12,649 nt of DNA from Dehalococcoidia bacterium (GCA_030689845.1 JAUYHV010000108.1:1-12649), one strand, 5' to 3'; counted from the first letter of the stretch, positions 1 through 8,745 are shown. Notes: generated by a model not told the origin, from the letters alone. Translations and numbers: made by a program.

Positions 1-210
1 CAAAATTAATTAAGGTGCAACTTAAATTTCGAAAGCTATCTATAGAATTTGATATAAAGATCCGAAAAATTGGAAATGTGAATATATAATGGTCAATTAC
101 GCTATTCTCTTGACAGGTGAACAGGCGTTATCCGTTCCCCGGAATGTGCAATTTTATTCGCTGTGATTATTTAGGAAATCTTTATTTCGGGATATTCCTG
201 TTAACCCCTG
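1..210. other. gene-free AT-rich left flank downstream of acsE
   Basis: No open reading frame with a ribosome site is visible on either strand here. A TATAAT hexamer sits at 85-90 on the plus strand and a TTGACA at 110-115, but neither has a partner at 16-18 bases, so I do not call a promoter. The stretch lies beyond the 3' end of the acs cluster and carries no U-tract terminator. Confidence 0.4.
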
Positions 211-240
211 TTTAAACCGGTTCTGGCAAGCTGGTTTAAA
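211..240 (-). other. inverted repeat spanning the acsE stop codon
   Basis: TTTAAACC at 211-218 is matched by GGTTTAAA at 233-240. The inner part pairs imperfectly around a short loop. The acsE stop codon (236-238) lies inside the right arm. No run of U follows on the minus strand, so this is not a classical intrinsic terminator. It may protect the 3' end of the acs transcript or be a binding site. Confidence 0.4.
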
Positions 241-1156
241 GCTTCAGGTAGCTGTGGGCGTAGAGGTTTTTGTTTTCCAGGATCAGCACGGTTTTCACGA
301 TATCGCTGAGCTCGGGGTTGCTCATGTCAACTCCGCCGGGATCGAATTCTTCCCCGGCCTGGTAAGTTTCATAAAGCCGGAGGTAGAGTTTGCCCTTTTC
401 CGTGGAACTATCTTTGGTATCGATGATACGTAATGCTTCCATGAGGTCCGGGTCAAGGGGGTCGGCAATAGCGCTGTCCAGTCCCGCGCCTGCCATCATT
501 ATCAAGAAGATACGGTTAAGCAGGGGCCTATTTTCCTTGGGACAGCTGTTGGAGATATTGGATAGGCCGCAGGTGGTAAAGGGAGGGGGATCACCCATCT
601 GTTTGAAAAAGCGGACGGCATTTATCGTTTGAATAGCCTGGTCCTGGTTGCCGTTGACTGTCAAAACCAGGGGGTCAAGCCAGATATCTTCCATGGGAAC
701 ATTTTGCTCGGCAGCAGCTACAAGGATCTTTTCCGAGGCCAGTTCAATTCGCATGTCAGCGGTAGTGGGCAGGCCGGTCTTGCCCAGGGTCAGGCTGATG
801 ATGTTGGCCTTGTATTTTGCTGCAAGGGGCATCAGGGCTTCAAGGCGTTCCTCGGTGGCGTCCGTACTGTTGATGATAGCCTTTTTCTTGCATACCTTGA
901 GGCCCGCCTCTATAGCGACGGGATTTGTGGTATCCAGGGAAATGGGAACATCTACCACTTCCTGGATGGTATTCACCAGCCAGGACATAATTTCACCACC
1001 CAATTTTTTCTGTGGGCCGATATTGAGATCAACGACCTGAGCGCCTTTCTTGACCTCCTCCGTAGCCAGTTTCTGGAAAAAAGCCTTATCCCTGCTTTCG
1101 ATAGCGTCTTTGACAGCCGGGGAAATCACGTGGATATTTTCGCCGATCACGAGCAT
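236..1156 (-). CDS. acsE: methyltetrahydrofolate:corrinoid iron-sulfur protein methyltransferase (AcsE)
   Basis: AcsE transfers the methyl group of 5-methyl-tetrahydrofolate to Co(I) of the corrinoid iron-sulfur protein, in the cytoplasm. The 306-residue protein has the pterin-binding TIM-barrel fold. Asp75 (in SLDTTN), Asn96 (INST), Asp161 (LDPL) and Asn200 (GLSN) match the folate-binding residues known from the Moorella enzyme (Asp75, Asn96, Asp160, Asn199). The ATG has a good AGAGGAG site upstream. It is the last gene of the cluster, 118 bp after acsF, a gap with no clear promoter. The usual length, as I recall the Moorella protein, is about 262 residues. The extra length is mostly one insertion at about 244-286, before the conserved final strand/helix that ends in HSYLKL. 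Homology to the pterin domain of MetH is expected, but the context settles AcsE. Confidence 0.96.
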   Translation of the reverse strand: MLVIGENIHVISPAVKDAIESRDKAFFQKLATEEVKKGAQVVDLNIGPQKKLGGEIMSWLVNTIQEVVDVPISLDTTNPVAIEAGLKVCKKKAIINSTDATEERLEALMPLAAKYKANIISLTLGKTGLPTTADMRIELASEKILVAAAEQNVPMEDIWLDPLVLTVNGNQDQAIQTINAVRFFKQMGDPPPFTTCGLSNISNSCPKENRPLLNRIFLIMMAGAGLDSAIADPLDPDLMEALRIIDTKDSSTEKGKLYLRLYETYQAGEEFDPGGVDMSNPELSDIVKTVLILENKNLYAHSYLKL

Positions 1157-1274
1157 TTTCTTTTCTCCTCTTTTATTTATTCAAAATCGATGAAATTTGA
1201 AGATATTTTTAAAATTAGCTGGAAATTAACGTCCCGACGGTAATCGTTACCCCTTTCCTGGGAAACAAAATAGC

Positions 1275-2033
1275 TTACAAAAGCCCTAATTTCTTCAATA
1301 TTTCCATAACTTTCATTTTCGATGGAGCGGTCGGGGGAAGCTCGACAACGGGGACTCCCCTCGAATCGAGGTCGGTAATATTCGGGTCCTGGGGTATCCT
1401 TCCGATGATTTCCAGGCCGCTGGCGGCAATCTCGTTCCGCATTTCATCCGACAGGGAATCGCCCACGCGATTCAGTATCAGGGCTATCTTGTCGACCCTG
1501 GTGCGCAATTCTTTTATCAACCCTTTAATCCTGCCTGCCGTGATAAGGCTGCGCAAAGATGTGTCGGCAATTATCAGCAGGATGTCAACGTCCCTGGTGG
1601 TCTGCCGGCTGATGTGCTCCATGCCGGCCTCATTGTCAATGACTACATAATCGTATTTGGAGGAGAGGCGGTCTATGGAATCTCTCAGCATATTGTTGGC
1701 AGCGCAATAACACCCGGGACCTTCTGGCCGGCCCATTGCCAGCAAATCGATGTGTTCGCTTTCCACCAGGGCCTCGTGTATTTTGTACTCGACATAGTCC
1801 GGTTTGGACATTCCGGCTTCGAACTTGCCTTTTTTCACCTGGACTGACATATCCTCCCGCATATCTCCCACGGTATCGGCTTCAGGCAGTCCCAGGGCAA
1901 GGTTAAGATTAGATGCCGGGTCCCCGTCAATTGCCAAAACCGTGCCTTTCGTTGACAAAGCCTGGATTAACAGGGCAGAGATAGTTGTCTTGCCGGTACC
2001 TCCTTTTCCTGCAACGGCAATCGTCTTGCTCAT
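1275..2033 (-). CDS. acsF: CooC-type nickel-insertion ATPase, probable AcsF
   Basis: This is a 252-residue MinD/SIMIBI-class P-loop ATPase. CooC and AcsF proteins use ATP to load nickel into CO dehydrogenase or acetyl-CoA synthase. It has a deviant Walker A, GKGGTGKTT at residues 9-17, with the signature Lys10. It also has AIDGDPASN at about 34-42, the CxC pair Cys108/Cys110 (the metal-binding dimer motif of CooC) and DNEAGMEH at 133-140. Its ATG overlaps the acsV stop by one base (TAATG), so translation is probably coupled. The position directly after acsV matches acsF of Moorella, so I infer that acetyl-CoA synthase, rather than CO dehydrogenase, is its client. Sequence alone cannot separate AcsF from CooC. 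Confidence 0.92.
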   Translation of the reverse strand: MSKTIAVAGKGGTGKTTISALLIQALSTKGTVLAIDGDPASNLNLALGLPEADTVGDMREDMSVQVKKGKFEAGMSKPDYVEYKIHEALVESEHIDLLAMGRPEGPGCYCAANNMLRDSIDRLSSKYDYVVIDNEAGMEHISRQTTRDVDILLIIADTSLRSLITAGRIKGLIKELRTRVDKIALILNRVGDSLSDEMRNEIAASGLEIIGRIPQDPNITDLDSRGVPVVELPPTAPSKMKVMEILKKLGLL

Positions 2034-3976
2034 TATTGTCTTCCCGTTTTTTCCAGGATTTGCTTGACCGACGGGAATCGGGCGATATCCGTGTGGGGCA
2101 GGAAAATTGCCCCGGTCAACTCGTTCATATATGATGTGTCGGCAATCAATTCCAGGTAGGTTATTTTACGGCCTATCTCCCTGCTGGTGTCCCTGGCGGC
2201 GCGGGATATCAGGGCGCTATAAGACCCGCTGGCGGAAGTATTTCCCAGGTACCTGAACTTATTCCAGGGCAAATCGGGGAGAAGGCCGATGATTATCGCC
2301 TGTTCAGCGCTGACGTGCTTGCCAAAAGCCCCTCCTATGAGCACCTCCTCCACATCGTTCAAATCAACCCCAACAGTCCGGGCCAGCACAGCCATTCCTG
2401 AATAGATTGATCCTTTTACCCTGATCAGGTTGTCAATATCGACTTCGGTCAACACGATATCTTTTCCCGTTCCGGATTCCTTTGCCGTTACCAGGACATA
2501 TTCATAGCGGTGATCGCCAAGGCGGACCCTTGAATTTTTCTTCATGATACCCTGGACGAAATCCACGTTAAATTTTCCTGACTTATTCACAACACCCGTA
2601 AGAAACATCTCAGACAACGCCGCAATCATGCCGGAACCGCAAACCCCCAGGGGTTTTCCGCTGCCGATAATGGATACCTCTGGTTCCAGGGTATTCGAGT
2701 TAATCCTCACCTGTTCGATAGCCCCTTCGGTGGCCCTCATGCCGTCCTGGACCCCGGCTCCTTCGAAGGCCGGGCCGGCGCTGCAGGCGCAGCTAACCAG
2801 CCAGTCGGCGTTCCCCAGGACAATTTCCCCGTTGGTTCCTATGTCCAGGAACAGGGTTAATTTTTCAGACTGGTAGAGACAGGAACTCAATACTCCGGCC
2901 ACGATATCGCCCCCGACATAAGCTGCCACCGCAGGGATGCAGTACATGTAGGCATTGCGGTTTATCTTTACTCCCAGTTGCCCGGCTTTCAGCAGGGGAA
3001 AATCTATTAACGTGGGTACATAAGGCTCTTCCCGAAGGGATTTGGCCCTCAATCCCAGGAAAAAGTGCAGCATTATCGTGTTTCCCGCCACTACCATATC
3101 TTCCACTTCATCGGGGGAAAATTTATGTTTTTTCGCCAGGTCGTTTATAAGTAAATTAATCGTTTCTATAACAAGGTTTTGCAGTTCCAGGAGACCTTTA
3201 CCTTTTTCGCTGTAATATATCCTTGAAATTACGTCCTCGCCCCGGATAATCTGCTTGTTCCGTTCCGAAGCCCTGTCGAGAATGCGTCCCGTTGCCAGGT
3301 CGACAAGGTCGATAACCACATTGGTCGTGCCGATATCCACAGCCAGCCCCAAAACAGGTCCCTTCTTTTTACCGGGATATATGTTTATAACCTCAGCCGG
3401 CCCCCCGCTTTTATCATCGAAAATGGTAACCGTAACTTCCCAGTTTTTCTGGCGAAGAGCCGCGGCCAGTTTCTGAATAACGGGCAGTTCCAGCCTGGCA
3501 TGTTCTATGCCGTGCTGGCTTGCCAGGGCCCTTTTTACCCGGTCTACGTCATTGGCGGCATCCTCGAGGGAAGGGGGTGGAACGTCAAGGTGTATCCTTT
3601 GAAGGGAGGGTGCGAATGTAAAGCCGCAGGTAAGAGGAGTCTCCGTCAGGGTATCAGCGGTCTCGACAACTACCTGCTCCCTTTCCTTTTTCGTCGGCTC
3701 CAGTATTACCACGTCATCAACCACCCTGGTGGAACAGGCGAGGACCCATCCCTCCGCGATTTGCTGCTTTGTCAGCCTGTGACTTTCTTGTTGACTTACT
3801 TTTCCACTGTCAACTTTCACACGGCAGCGGCCGCAGCGCCCCTGCCCGCCGCACGGTGTATCCAGGGAAATACCCGCTTCGTTAGCTGCTTCCAGCAGAA
3901 GGGAATCCTCAGGAACCGCCACCCGTTTACCGGAGGGAAGAAATTTAACCTCAAACGTATTCACTTGCTGCGACAA
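2033..3976 (-). CDS. acsV: reductive activator of the corrinoid iron-sulfur protein (AcsV/RACo)
   Basis: It reduces inactive Co(II) of the corrinoid iron-sulfur protein back to Co(I) using ATP, repairing the methyl carrier after accidental oxidation. The 647-residue protein has an N-terminal [2Fe-2S] ferredoxin domain with Cys42, Cys48, Cys51 and Cys81. A linker and middle region (about 95-205) follow. The C-terminal ASKHA-type ATPase domain has DIGTTN at 214-219, DIGTNGE at 378-384 and GGAFG at 548-552. Family members are usually about 630 residues. The start is TTG, with GAGGA about nine bases upstream, 52 bp after acsC. No better ATG precedes it and the ferredoxin domain begins at once. 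A weak start fits an activator needed in small amounts (inference). Confidence 0.95.
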   Translation of the reverse strand: MSQQVNTFEVKFLPSGKRVAVPEDSLLLEAANEAGISLDTPCGGQGRCGRCRVKVDSGKVSQQESHRLTKQQIAEGWVLACSTRVVDDVVILEPTKKEREQVVVETADTLTETPLTCGFTFAPSLQRIHLDVPPPSLEDAANDVDRVKRALASQHGIEHARLELPVIQKLAAALRQKNWEVTVTIFDDKSGGPAEVINIYPGKKKGPVLGLAVDIGTTNVVIDLVDLATGRILDRASERNKQIIRGEDVISRIYYSEKGKGLLELQNLVIETINLLINDLAKKHKFSPDEVEDMVVAGNTIMLHFFLGLRAKSLREEPYVPTLIDFPLLKAGQLGVKINRNAYMYCIPAVAAYVGGDIVAGVLSSCLYQSEKLTLFLDIGTNGEIVLGNADWLVSCACSAGPAFEGAGVQDGMRATEGAIEQVRINSNTLEPEVSIIGSGKPLGVCGSGMIAALSEMFLTGVVNKSGKFNVDFVQGIMKKNSRVRLGDHRYEYVLVTAKESGTGKDIVLTEVDIDNLIRVKGSIYSGMAVLARTVGVDLNDVEEVLIGGAFGKHVSAEQAIIIGLLPDLPWNKFRYLGNTSASGSYSALISRAARDTSREIGRKITYLELIADTSYMNELTGAIFLPHTDIARFPSVKQILEKTGRQ

Positions 3977-4028
3977 AATCGGTTATCCTCGGAATTCGCG
4001 CGCCGAATAAAAATTAGTGCCCCGGGAA

Positions 4029-5381
4029 TCAGTTCTTCCACATTTGTTTCAGGTAAGAACCGATGTCCATTGCTTCAGGAGGGCCGATCATTATATCCCA
4101 GCCTTTTAACTCGTCTTCCAGTTCGCCCCTCAGGACTGCGACTTTACCGGGAAGAATTATTTTCTGGTGCGATATTTTCTCAGCGAGGTTGAGGGTTTTA
4201 ACCGCCTTGGCAATCCTTTCAGCATCGAATTTTCCTGCTGCCCAGGCTGTCAAAACGGAAAGTCCTTCGGTATCGCAGACCAGAAGCCAGGCTGGAAAAC
4301 CGCTGGACTCCAGTTCTCCGGCTACGGAGAAATAGGTCAACGAGAAATTGGTGGTAACACACACCGGGCTGGTTTCTTTTGGCGACCCGATGGGGTATAT
4401 TGCCGATGTAACCTGGATGTGTTTCTGGGGGTCCGTATAGATGTTAAGACGCAGGGTAAGGAGGGGATAAAAAAGCGCCGGGGTAAAGTGGTCCAGGACT
4501 ATGATTCCCGCGTATTTTCCAATTTGCTGGGCGGCTAAAATGGCTTCTTCTTCAACGCTTTTGGACGCTGCCCCCGGGAAGGTGATAACGGGGTACCCCA
4601 GGGGTTTGAAGGCCTTTTTAAAGGCAAGGCGCCTCAACTGGGTGAGGGTATTGATGGAGTCTGATAAATTGGCCGTATTGGGTGCAAGGACCAGGTCTTC
4701 CACGCCTGCTTTGGTTATTTTCTCTGTCAGTTCTGACAGGCTGTCAAGTCCGTCTTTGCCGATAACCGCCAGGGCACATTTATATTTGGCGGCCAGTTGC
4801 GCCATTTTTTCCCAGTTCTCGGCATTGGCGCCGTAGATCAACGGGCGGTTGCCGCCGACTTTTTCCAGGGCGGCTTCCATCGCCGCCGGGTCGGTAGACA
4901 TCAGGACCAGCGGCAGTTCCGACTTCCCGGCTACGCTCGCCGCAACTTTCGCAAATGTACCGGCATCTTTAGACAGGTTATCGATAGCGAAACCGTTGGG
5001 GGCCATGTCGATGCCTACACGTTCCACGGAGTAGGATGACACTTCAGCAACAGTTTTCTCAATTGATTCAAGAGGTTCATTATCTTTGATTCTCACCATC
5101 AAAGCGGGGGGATGGAAAAATGTTTTTTCATGGCGGAACAGCACCGTTTCATTACCCACTTCCACCTTCTTGGCGTCGGGGCCGATTGTCACCAGGCGGA
5201 TGGGCGGGCGTCCGGCAGCCTCCAGGGCAGCTTTTGATTCAGGAGAAAGGTCCGGGCAGACGCTGACATCAACGGTTTTTTGGGCCACCTTCATGGCGAA
5301 GGCCAGGCAGGTTGGAAAATTGCATTTTTTGCAATTGGTTTTAGGTAAAAACTTGTATATTTCAATTCCTGTCAATGCCAT
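4029..5381 (-). CDS. acsC: corrinoid iron-sulfur protein large subunit (AcsC)
   Basis: AcsC is the large (gamma) subunit of the heterodimeric methyl carrier that passes the methyl group from AcsE to AcsB. The N-terminal [4Fe-4S] domain has Cys17, Cys20, Cys25 and Cys42 in the family spacing (NCKKCNFPTC, then SVCPDLSP). A TIM-barrel region follows, then the C-terminal corrinoid-binding domain. The length of 450 residues is close to the usual 440-450. The ATG is preceded by AGGAGG at good spacing. It starts 80 bp after acsD, and acsV follows after 52 bp. No frameshift or missing cluster ligand is seen. Confidence 0.97.
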   Translation of the reverse strand: MALTGIEIYKFLPKTNCKKCNFPTCLAFAMKVAQKTVDVSVCPDLSPESKAALEAAGRPPIRLVTIGPDAKKVEVGNETVLFRHEKTFFHPPALMVRIKDNEPLESIEKTVAEVSSYSVERVGIDMAPNGFAIDNLSKDAGTFAKVAASVAGKSELPLVLMSTDPAAMEAALEKVGGNRPLIYGANAENWEKMAQLAAKYKCALAVIGKDGLDSLSELTEKITKAGVEDLVLAPNTANLSDSINTLTQLRRLAFKKAFKPLGYPVITFPGAASKSVEEEAILAAQQIGKYAGIIVLDHFTPALFYPLLTLRLNIYTDPQKHIQVTSAIYPIGSPKETSPVCVTTNFSLTYFSVAGELESSGFPAWLLVCDTEGLSVLTAWAAGKFDAERIAKAVKTLNLAEKISHQKIILPGKVAVLRGELEDELKGWDIMIGPPEAMDIGSYLKQMWKN

Positions 5382-5461
5382 AGGACTTTCCTCCTAAATA
5401 GGACTATATTTTATATAACATATTAACGGCTGTGCAGGCTCTTGCCAATGCCCGTCAATAT

Positions 5462-6412
5462 TTAACCGGCCTGGGTCAATTGGGCTATGCTGTTTTTTAG
5501 GAATTCGATGGTTTTCGGGTGGCGCAGGGTTATTATGTTCGCCCCCGAGTTCAGCAGGCTGATTGCTGTAATAATTTCCCAGTTAATCGCTCGCTCTGCC
5601 GGGTCGCCCCACGTTTCGGGTACTCCTGTAGTAACACGGGACTCTTTCTGTCTCCATGACTCCTCTCCCACGTCGCAAAGCATGGGCATCGATGGCATTC
5701 CATCGCCCATCAAGCCGGCTATTCGCAGCCTCTCCATGACCGAATAAGTGTATTCCAGTCCGTATCCCAGCGACCCCGTAGTGGGGTCCATGATAATAGA
5801 ATCTGCGGCAAGTCCCACGTCGCAAAGGAGAATATTCAACTGCTTGGCAAGGTTAATCTCGATGGGGGTTTTGGCAATAGCCACATGGCCGTCAGCAATG
5901 CATGTTGCCGCAATTGTGCGGTGATTTTTCTCAACGCAGTTGCCGAGAGCCAGACGCTGGCCCTTACCGACTTCCGACGCGGCTACCAGAACTTCGTTAT
6001 CTTTCTCTGGGACTTCCGGCCCGATAACAATTACTGGTACGTCTACTGCTTCCAGCACTTTGGCGACGGCCTTTTTAGCTTCTGCGGCTCCCGTATTCCC
6101 CTCCTCCGGATGAGCGCTCTTAAGCCGGAGGTAAATAATCTCGGCGCCAAAAGAAAGGGCTTTTTTTGCCCACTCGCCCGGGTCTTTTAAAGCATCCCCG
6201 TAAGCCGAGACCAGGGCTTGCGGCCAGTCTTTAGGCGGAGCATCCTGCACTTCGACAGCAATAACCGGCTTATTGGGTAACACACCTTCAAATTTCAGGA
6301 AAGGCAGGGTGGTCTCTCCCCCAATAACCATGGACTTCCTCCCGTTGCCCCCTAATTTAACCTCCTTGATTTTTCCAGTCCATTTTTCAACAGGTAATTC
6401 TACTGGTGCCAT
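5462..6412 (-). CDS. acsD: corrinoid iron-sulfur protein small subunit (AcsD)
   Basis: AcsD is the small (delta) subunit of the corrinoid iron-sulfur protein. It pairs with AcsC so that the cobamide is held between the two barrels. The 316-residue sequence has the family's GGETTLPFL segment near residues 31-39, the AVEVQDAPP segment, and a barrel-like alternation of strands ending in TLRHPKTIEFL. The ATG has AAGGAG five to six bases upstream. It lies between acsB and acsC. In the Moorella cluster, as I recall it, acsD is further downstream, after acsF. The protein carries no iron-sulfur ligands, as expected. Confidence 0.95.
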   Translation of the reverse strand: MAPVELPVEKWTGKIKEVKLGGNGRKSMVIGGETTLPFLKFEGVLPNKPVIAVEVQDAPPKDWPQALVSAYGDALKDPGEWAKKALSFGAEIIYLRLKSAHPEEGNTGAAEAKKAVAKVLEAVDVPVIVIGPEVPEKDNEVLVAASEVGKGQRLALGNCVEKNHRTIAATCIADGHVAIAKTPIEINLAKQLNILLCDVGLAADSIIMDPTTGSLGYGLEYTYSVMERLRIAGLMGDGMPSMPMLCDVGEESWRQKESRVTTGVPETWGDPAERAINWEIITAISLLNSGANIITLRHPKTIEFLKNSIAQLTQAG

Positions 6413-6452
6413 AATTGCTCCTTTTATAGTGTAATATCAATCGCTCGGGTTG

Positions 6453-6480
6453 CCGGCCTGTTAACTTTGTGATTGGCCGG
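6453..6480 (-). other. GC hairpin between acsB and acsD
   Basis: CCGGCC at 6453-6458 pairs perfectly with GGCCGG at 6475-6480 around a 16-base loop in the 86-bp acsB-acsD gap. No U tract follows in the minus-strand transcript, so full termination is unlikely. It could act as an RNA stability or processing element between the synthase and carrier genes. Confidence 0.35.
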
Positions 6481-6498
6481 AAAATCCCGCGGCGCTTT

Positions 6499-8721
6499 TT
6501 ACATTACCGGGTCCATGGTCAGAGCCGGATGTTTTTTTTCTTCGAGATAAGGCAGCAGTTCCTCGACGGTGGTTGCGACGGTGCCGTCGGCAATCTTGTC
6601 AATAAGGTCCGGCTCTCCTATGTTGGCACAGGCTTCCTTTAGCTCTTCCCCCAGTTCTTCCTTCAGGTTCTTGGACATCCAGACAACCCTTTTCAGTCCA
6701 CCTTCCGCGGAAATAAACCTCTTGCTGAGAAGGAAATACTTACCGTGACCCATCATGCCGGGGGTCTGCTGACCCCCGCCGGCAGTACTCATCATCGAAG
6801 TAAAAGCCATACCGGAAGGAGTCATACCGTAGTCATCACGGGAAACAATCATGAAACCGTTGGCTTCGGGAATAACTACCATGATACATTCGCAGCAGCC
6901 GCAGGTTGTCATGGGTGCGTCCATGACGGAATACAAGGTAAACCTGTCGATGGCCATGTTCGAATGCTCATATGCGAATTTATTAACTCCTGCCCATTCA
7001 CCCTTTTCCGCGTCAACGATCTGTCCCTTGGCCACCGGCTGGTTTGGACCCGACGGCTTGATTTCAAATGAAGCCCGGCAGTCCAGCCAGTTATACGCGC
7101 CGCACAGGCCGACCCTTTCCGGGTTGATTACGCAGATGTGGTTAGGAGCAAAAGACTGGCACAGGCTGCAACTGTAAAATGTATCCACGGCATCGTCGGT
7201 TAGCCCGGCGATCCTGACGTTTCTCTCGTTATAAATAACCCGGGCCTTCTCGATTAACTCCTTTACCTTTTCGGGTTCCGTGTACAGAGTAACCTGTACT
7301 TTGTCGACAATGGCGCCGAAGTCGTTGACCAGGCAGGTGCGGATAATCTCCCCGATATCGCTCAGTTTGAAACCTTTGTCCACGGCGTTTTTATGGATTC
7401 TAATCCAGGTAATGTCCCTTTGCCCCTGGTGCTGAAAACCTTCGGCATTGTTTGTAAAATGGTGGAACTGGCGTTCAAGAACAGGCTCAAAATCTTCCTG
7501 CATCTTGCGTCCAGCGACGTCAACTATGATTGCCAGCGGGACTTTGGCACCTACATCGAAAGTCTTGATATCGGGACCCACCAGGGTTATCTTGCCGTCT
7601 TCGACTTCATCCTTGTCTTTCATTCTCAGCAACTCGAAACACATTCCCCCTTTTCCGCCGAATTCGATACGCAGATTATCTCTCCGCACCACCTCGCCTT
7701 CGAAGGCCGGACCGAAGGCTACAGGTATTTTCACTTTGGCTACTTTAATCTTGATGCCCCGCACTTCGATGCAGCGCTGCACCAGGCGTTCCGCCCTTTC
7801 CATGTCATCCTTACCCGGGATGTCATCGAAGGGCATACTGACCACATGTTCATACTTGGTAATTCCCGTAGGTAAAACGTTGGGAACTACAGTATCGCAG
7901 ATGGCGGGGAATCCATAATTAATGGCGCCTGCGCCGGTGGCCCATTTCAAGTCGTCAATCGGACCCAGGACAAGGGCGAAGGCGAAGCAGCGGAACTTGT
8001 TGTACAGAAGTATTTTCCTGAAATCTCCCGGGGTGACACCTCCGAAACTGACGGCAGCCCGGGAAGCGTATCCGAGGCCGTATACCGTCGAAATGGTATC
8101 TGAACCGAAAGGAACGGTAAAGGTATCATAGCCCAGATCCACACCGGATTCCAGCAGCTGGTCTACGATAGATATGCCGTTGGTCGTACCGGAGAAGAAG
8201 ACCAACTGTCCTTTGGACTGGAGTTCCCGGACTATTTTAACGGCTATTTCGTTGTTTTTTGCCGCTCCTATCACGGCGGCAAAGCCCGGCATTCGTCCGT
8301 CCACCATCTGGATACCCCAGGCCCGCATCTGGACGTCGTCAATAGGCCCGTTAAATTTAAAGCCGTTCTTCGCCTCGGGCTGCTCTCCCTTGGCAAAGCG
8401 TATCCCTTCGATGATTTCCTCCGCGAACAAGGTGGCTGCGCCGGCATCGAGGGCTTCTCCAAGGTATGGCACCCACAGGTGCTCGTCAGGCACCGGGGCC
8501 AGGAGGCTTTTTGCCAGTTCGAGGGGTTTGGCCAGGTCGGCTATTTTCTGGACCTTATGTCCGGTAAGGGTATATATTACCGGAAGGTAGTAAGTAGTAT
8601 TGGGAAAAGCAACTTCTTTATCAGGCCCGAGGGCTTTTAAAGTCTCTTTATACAACTTCTCAGCCTGTTCAACGACGCCATGGGCGCCTCTGATGGCAGA
8701 ACTCGTGATATATCTTGACAT
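6499..8721 (-). CDS. acsB: acetyl-CoA synthase catalytic subunit (AcsB)
   Basis: AcsB condenses CO, a methyl group from the corrinoid protein and CoA into acetyl-CoA at the nickel-containing A-cluster. It can also run in reverse to cleave acetyl-CoA. The protein has 740 residues, against about 729 in Moorella. All A-cluster ligands are present: Cys518, Cys521, Cys530 and Cys540 for the [4Fe-4S] cubane, Cys607 bridging, and the Cys607-Gly608-Cys609 motif for the distal nickel. These are offset by exactly 12 from the Moorella numbering (506, 509, 518, 528, 595-597). The N-terminal domain (about 1-320), which contacts CO dehydrogenase and is absent from archaeal forms, is intact. AGGAGG precedes the ATG, 24 bp after the small upstream gene. 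No acsA is adjacent. Confidence 0.98.
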   Translation of the reverse strand: MSRYITSSAIRGAHGVVEQAEKLYKETLKALGPDKEVAFPNTTYYLPVIYTLTGHKVQKIADLAKPLELAKSLLAPVPDEHLWVPYLGEALDAGAATLFAEEIIEGIRFAKGEQPEAKNGFKFNGPIDDVQMRAWGIQMVDGRMPGFAAVIGAAKNNEIAVKIVRELQSKGQLVFFSGTTNGISIVDQLLESGVDLGYDTFTVPFGSDTISTVYGLGYASRAAVSFGGVTPGDFRKILLYNKFRCFAFALVLGPIDDLKWATGAGAINYGFPAICDTVVPNVLPTGITKYEHVVSMPFDDIPGKDDMERAERLVQRCIEVRGIKIKVAKVKIPVAFGPAFEGEVVRRDNLRIEFGGKGGMCFELLRMKDKDEVEDGKITLVGPDIKTFDVGAKVPLAIIVDVAGRKMQEDFEPVLERQFHHFTNNAEGFQHQGQRDITWIRIHKNAVDKGFKLSDIGEIIRTCLVNDFGAIVDKVQVTLYTEPEKVKELIEKARVIYNERNVRIAGLTDDAVDTFYSCSLCQSFAPNHICVINPERVGLCGAYNWLDCRASFEIKPSGPNQPVAKGQIVDAEKGEWAGVNKFAYEHSNMAIDRFTLYSVMDAPMTTCGCCECIMVVIPEANGFMIVSRDDYGMTPSGMAFTSMMSTAGGGQQTPGMMGHGKYFLLSKRFISAEGGLKRVVWMSKNLKEELGEELKEACANIGEPDLIDKIADGTVATTVEELLPYLEEKKHPALTMDPVM

Positions 8722-8745
8722 GCTTTTAAACCTCCTGGTGAAGGA

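Noticed and set aside
110..138. TTGACA at 110-115 as a plus-strand promoter
   Set aside because: No -10 hexamer lies 16-18 bases downstream.
629..1243. 204-codon plus-strand frame opposite acsE
   Set aside because: It mirrors a conserved enzyme on the other strand and has no ribosome site or family resemblance.
3500..4192. 230-codon plus-strand frame opposite acsV and acsC
   Set aside because: It is antisense to two well-supported genes, spans their junction, and its translation has no recognisable domain.
7393..7918. two long overlapping plus-strand frames opposite acsB
   Set aside because: They lie wholly within acsB, where the minus-strand protein is conserved and complete; codon bias of acsB explains them.
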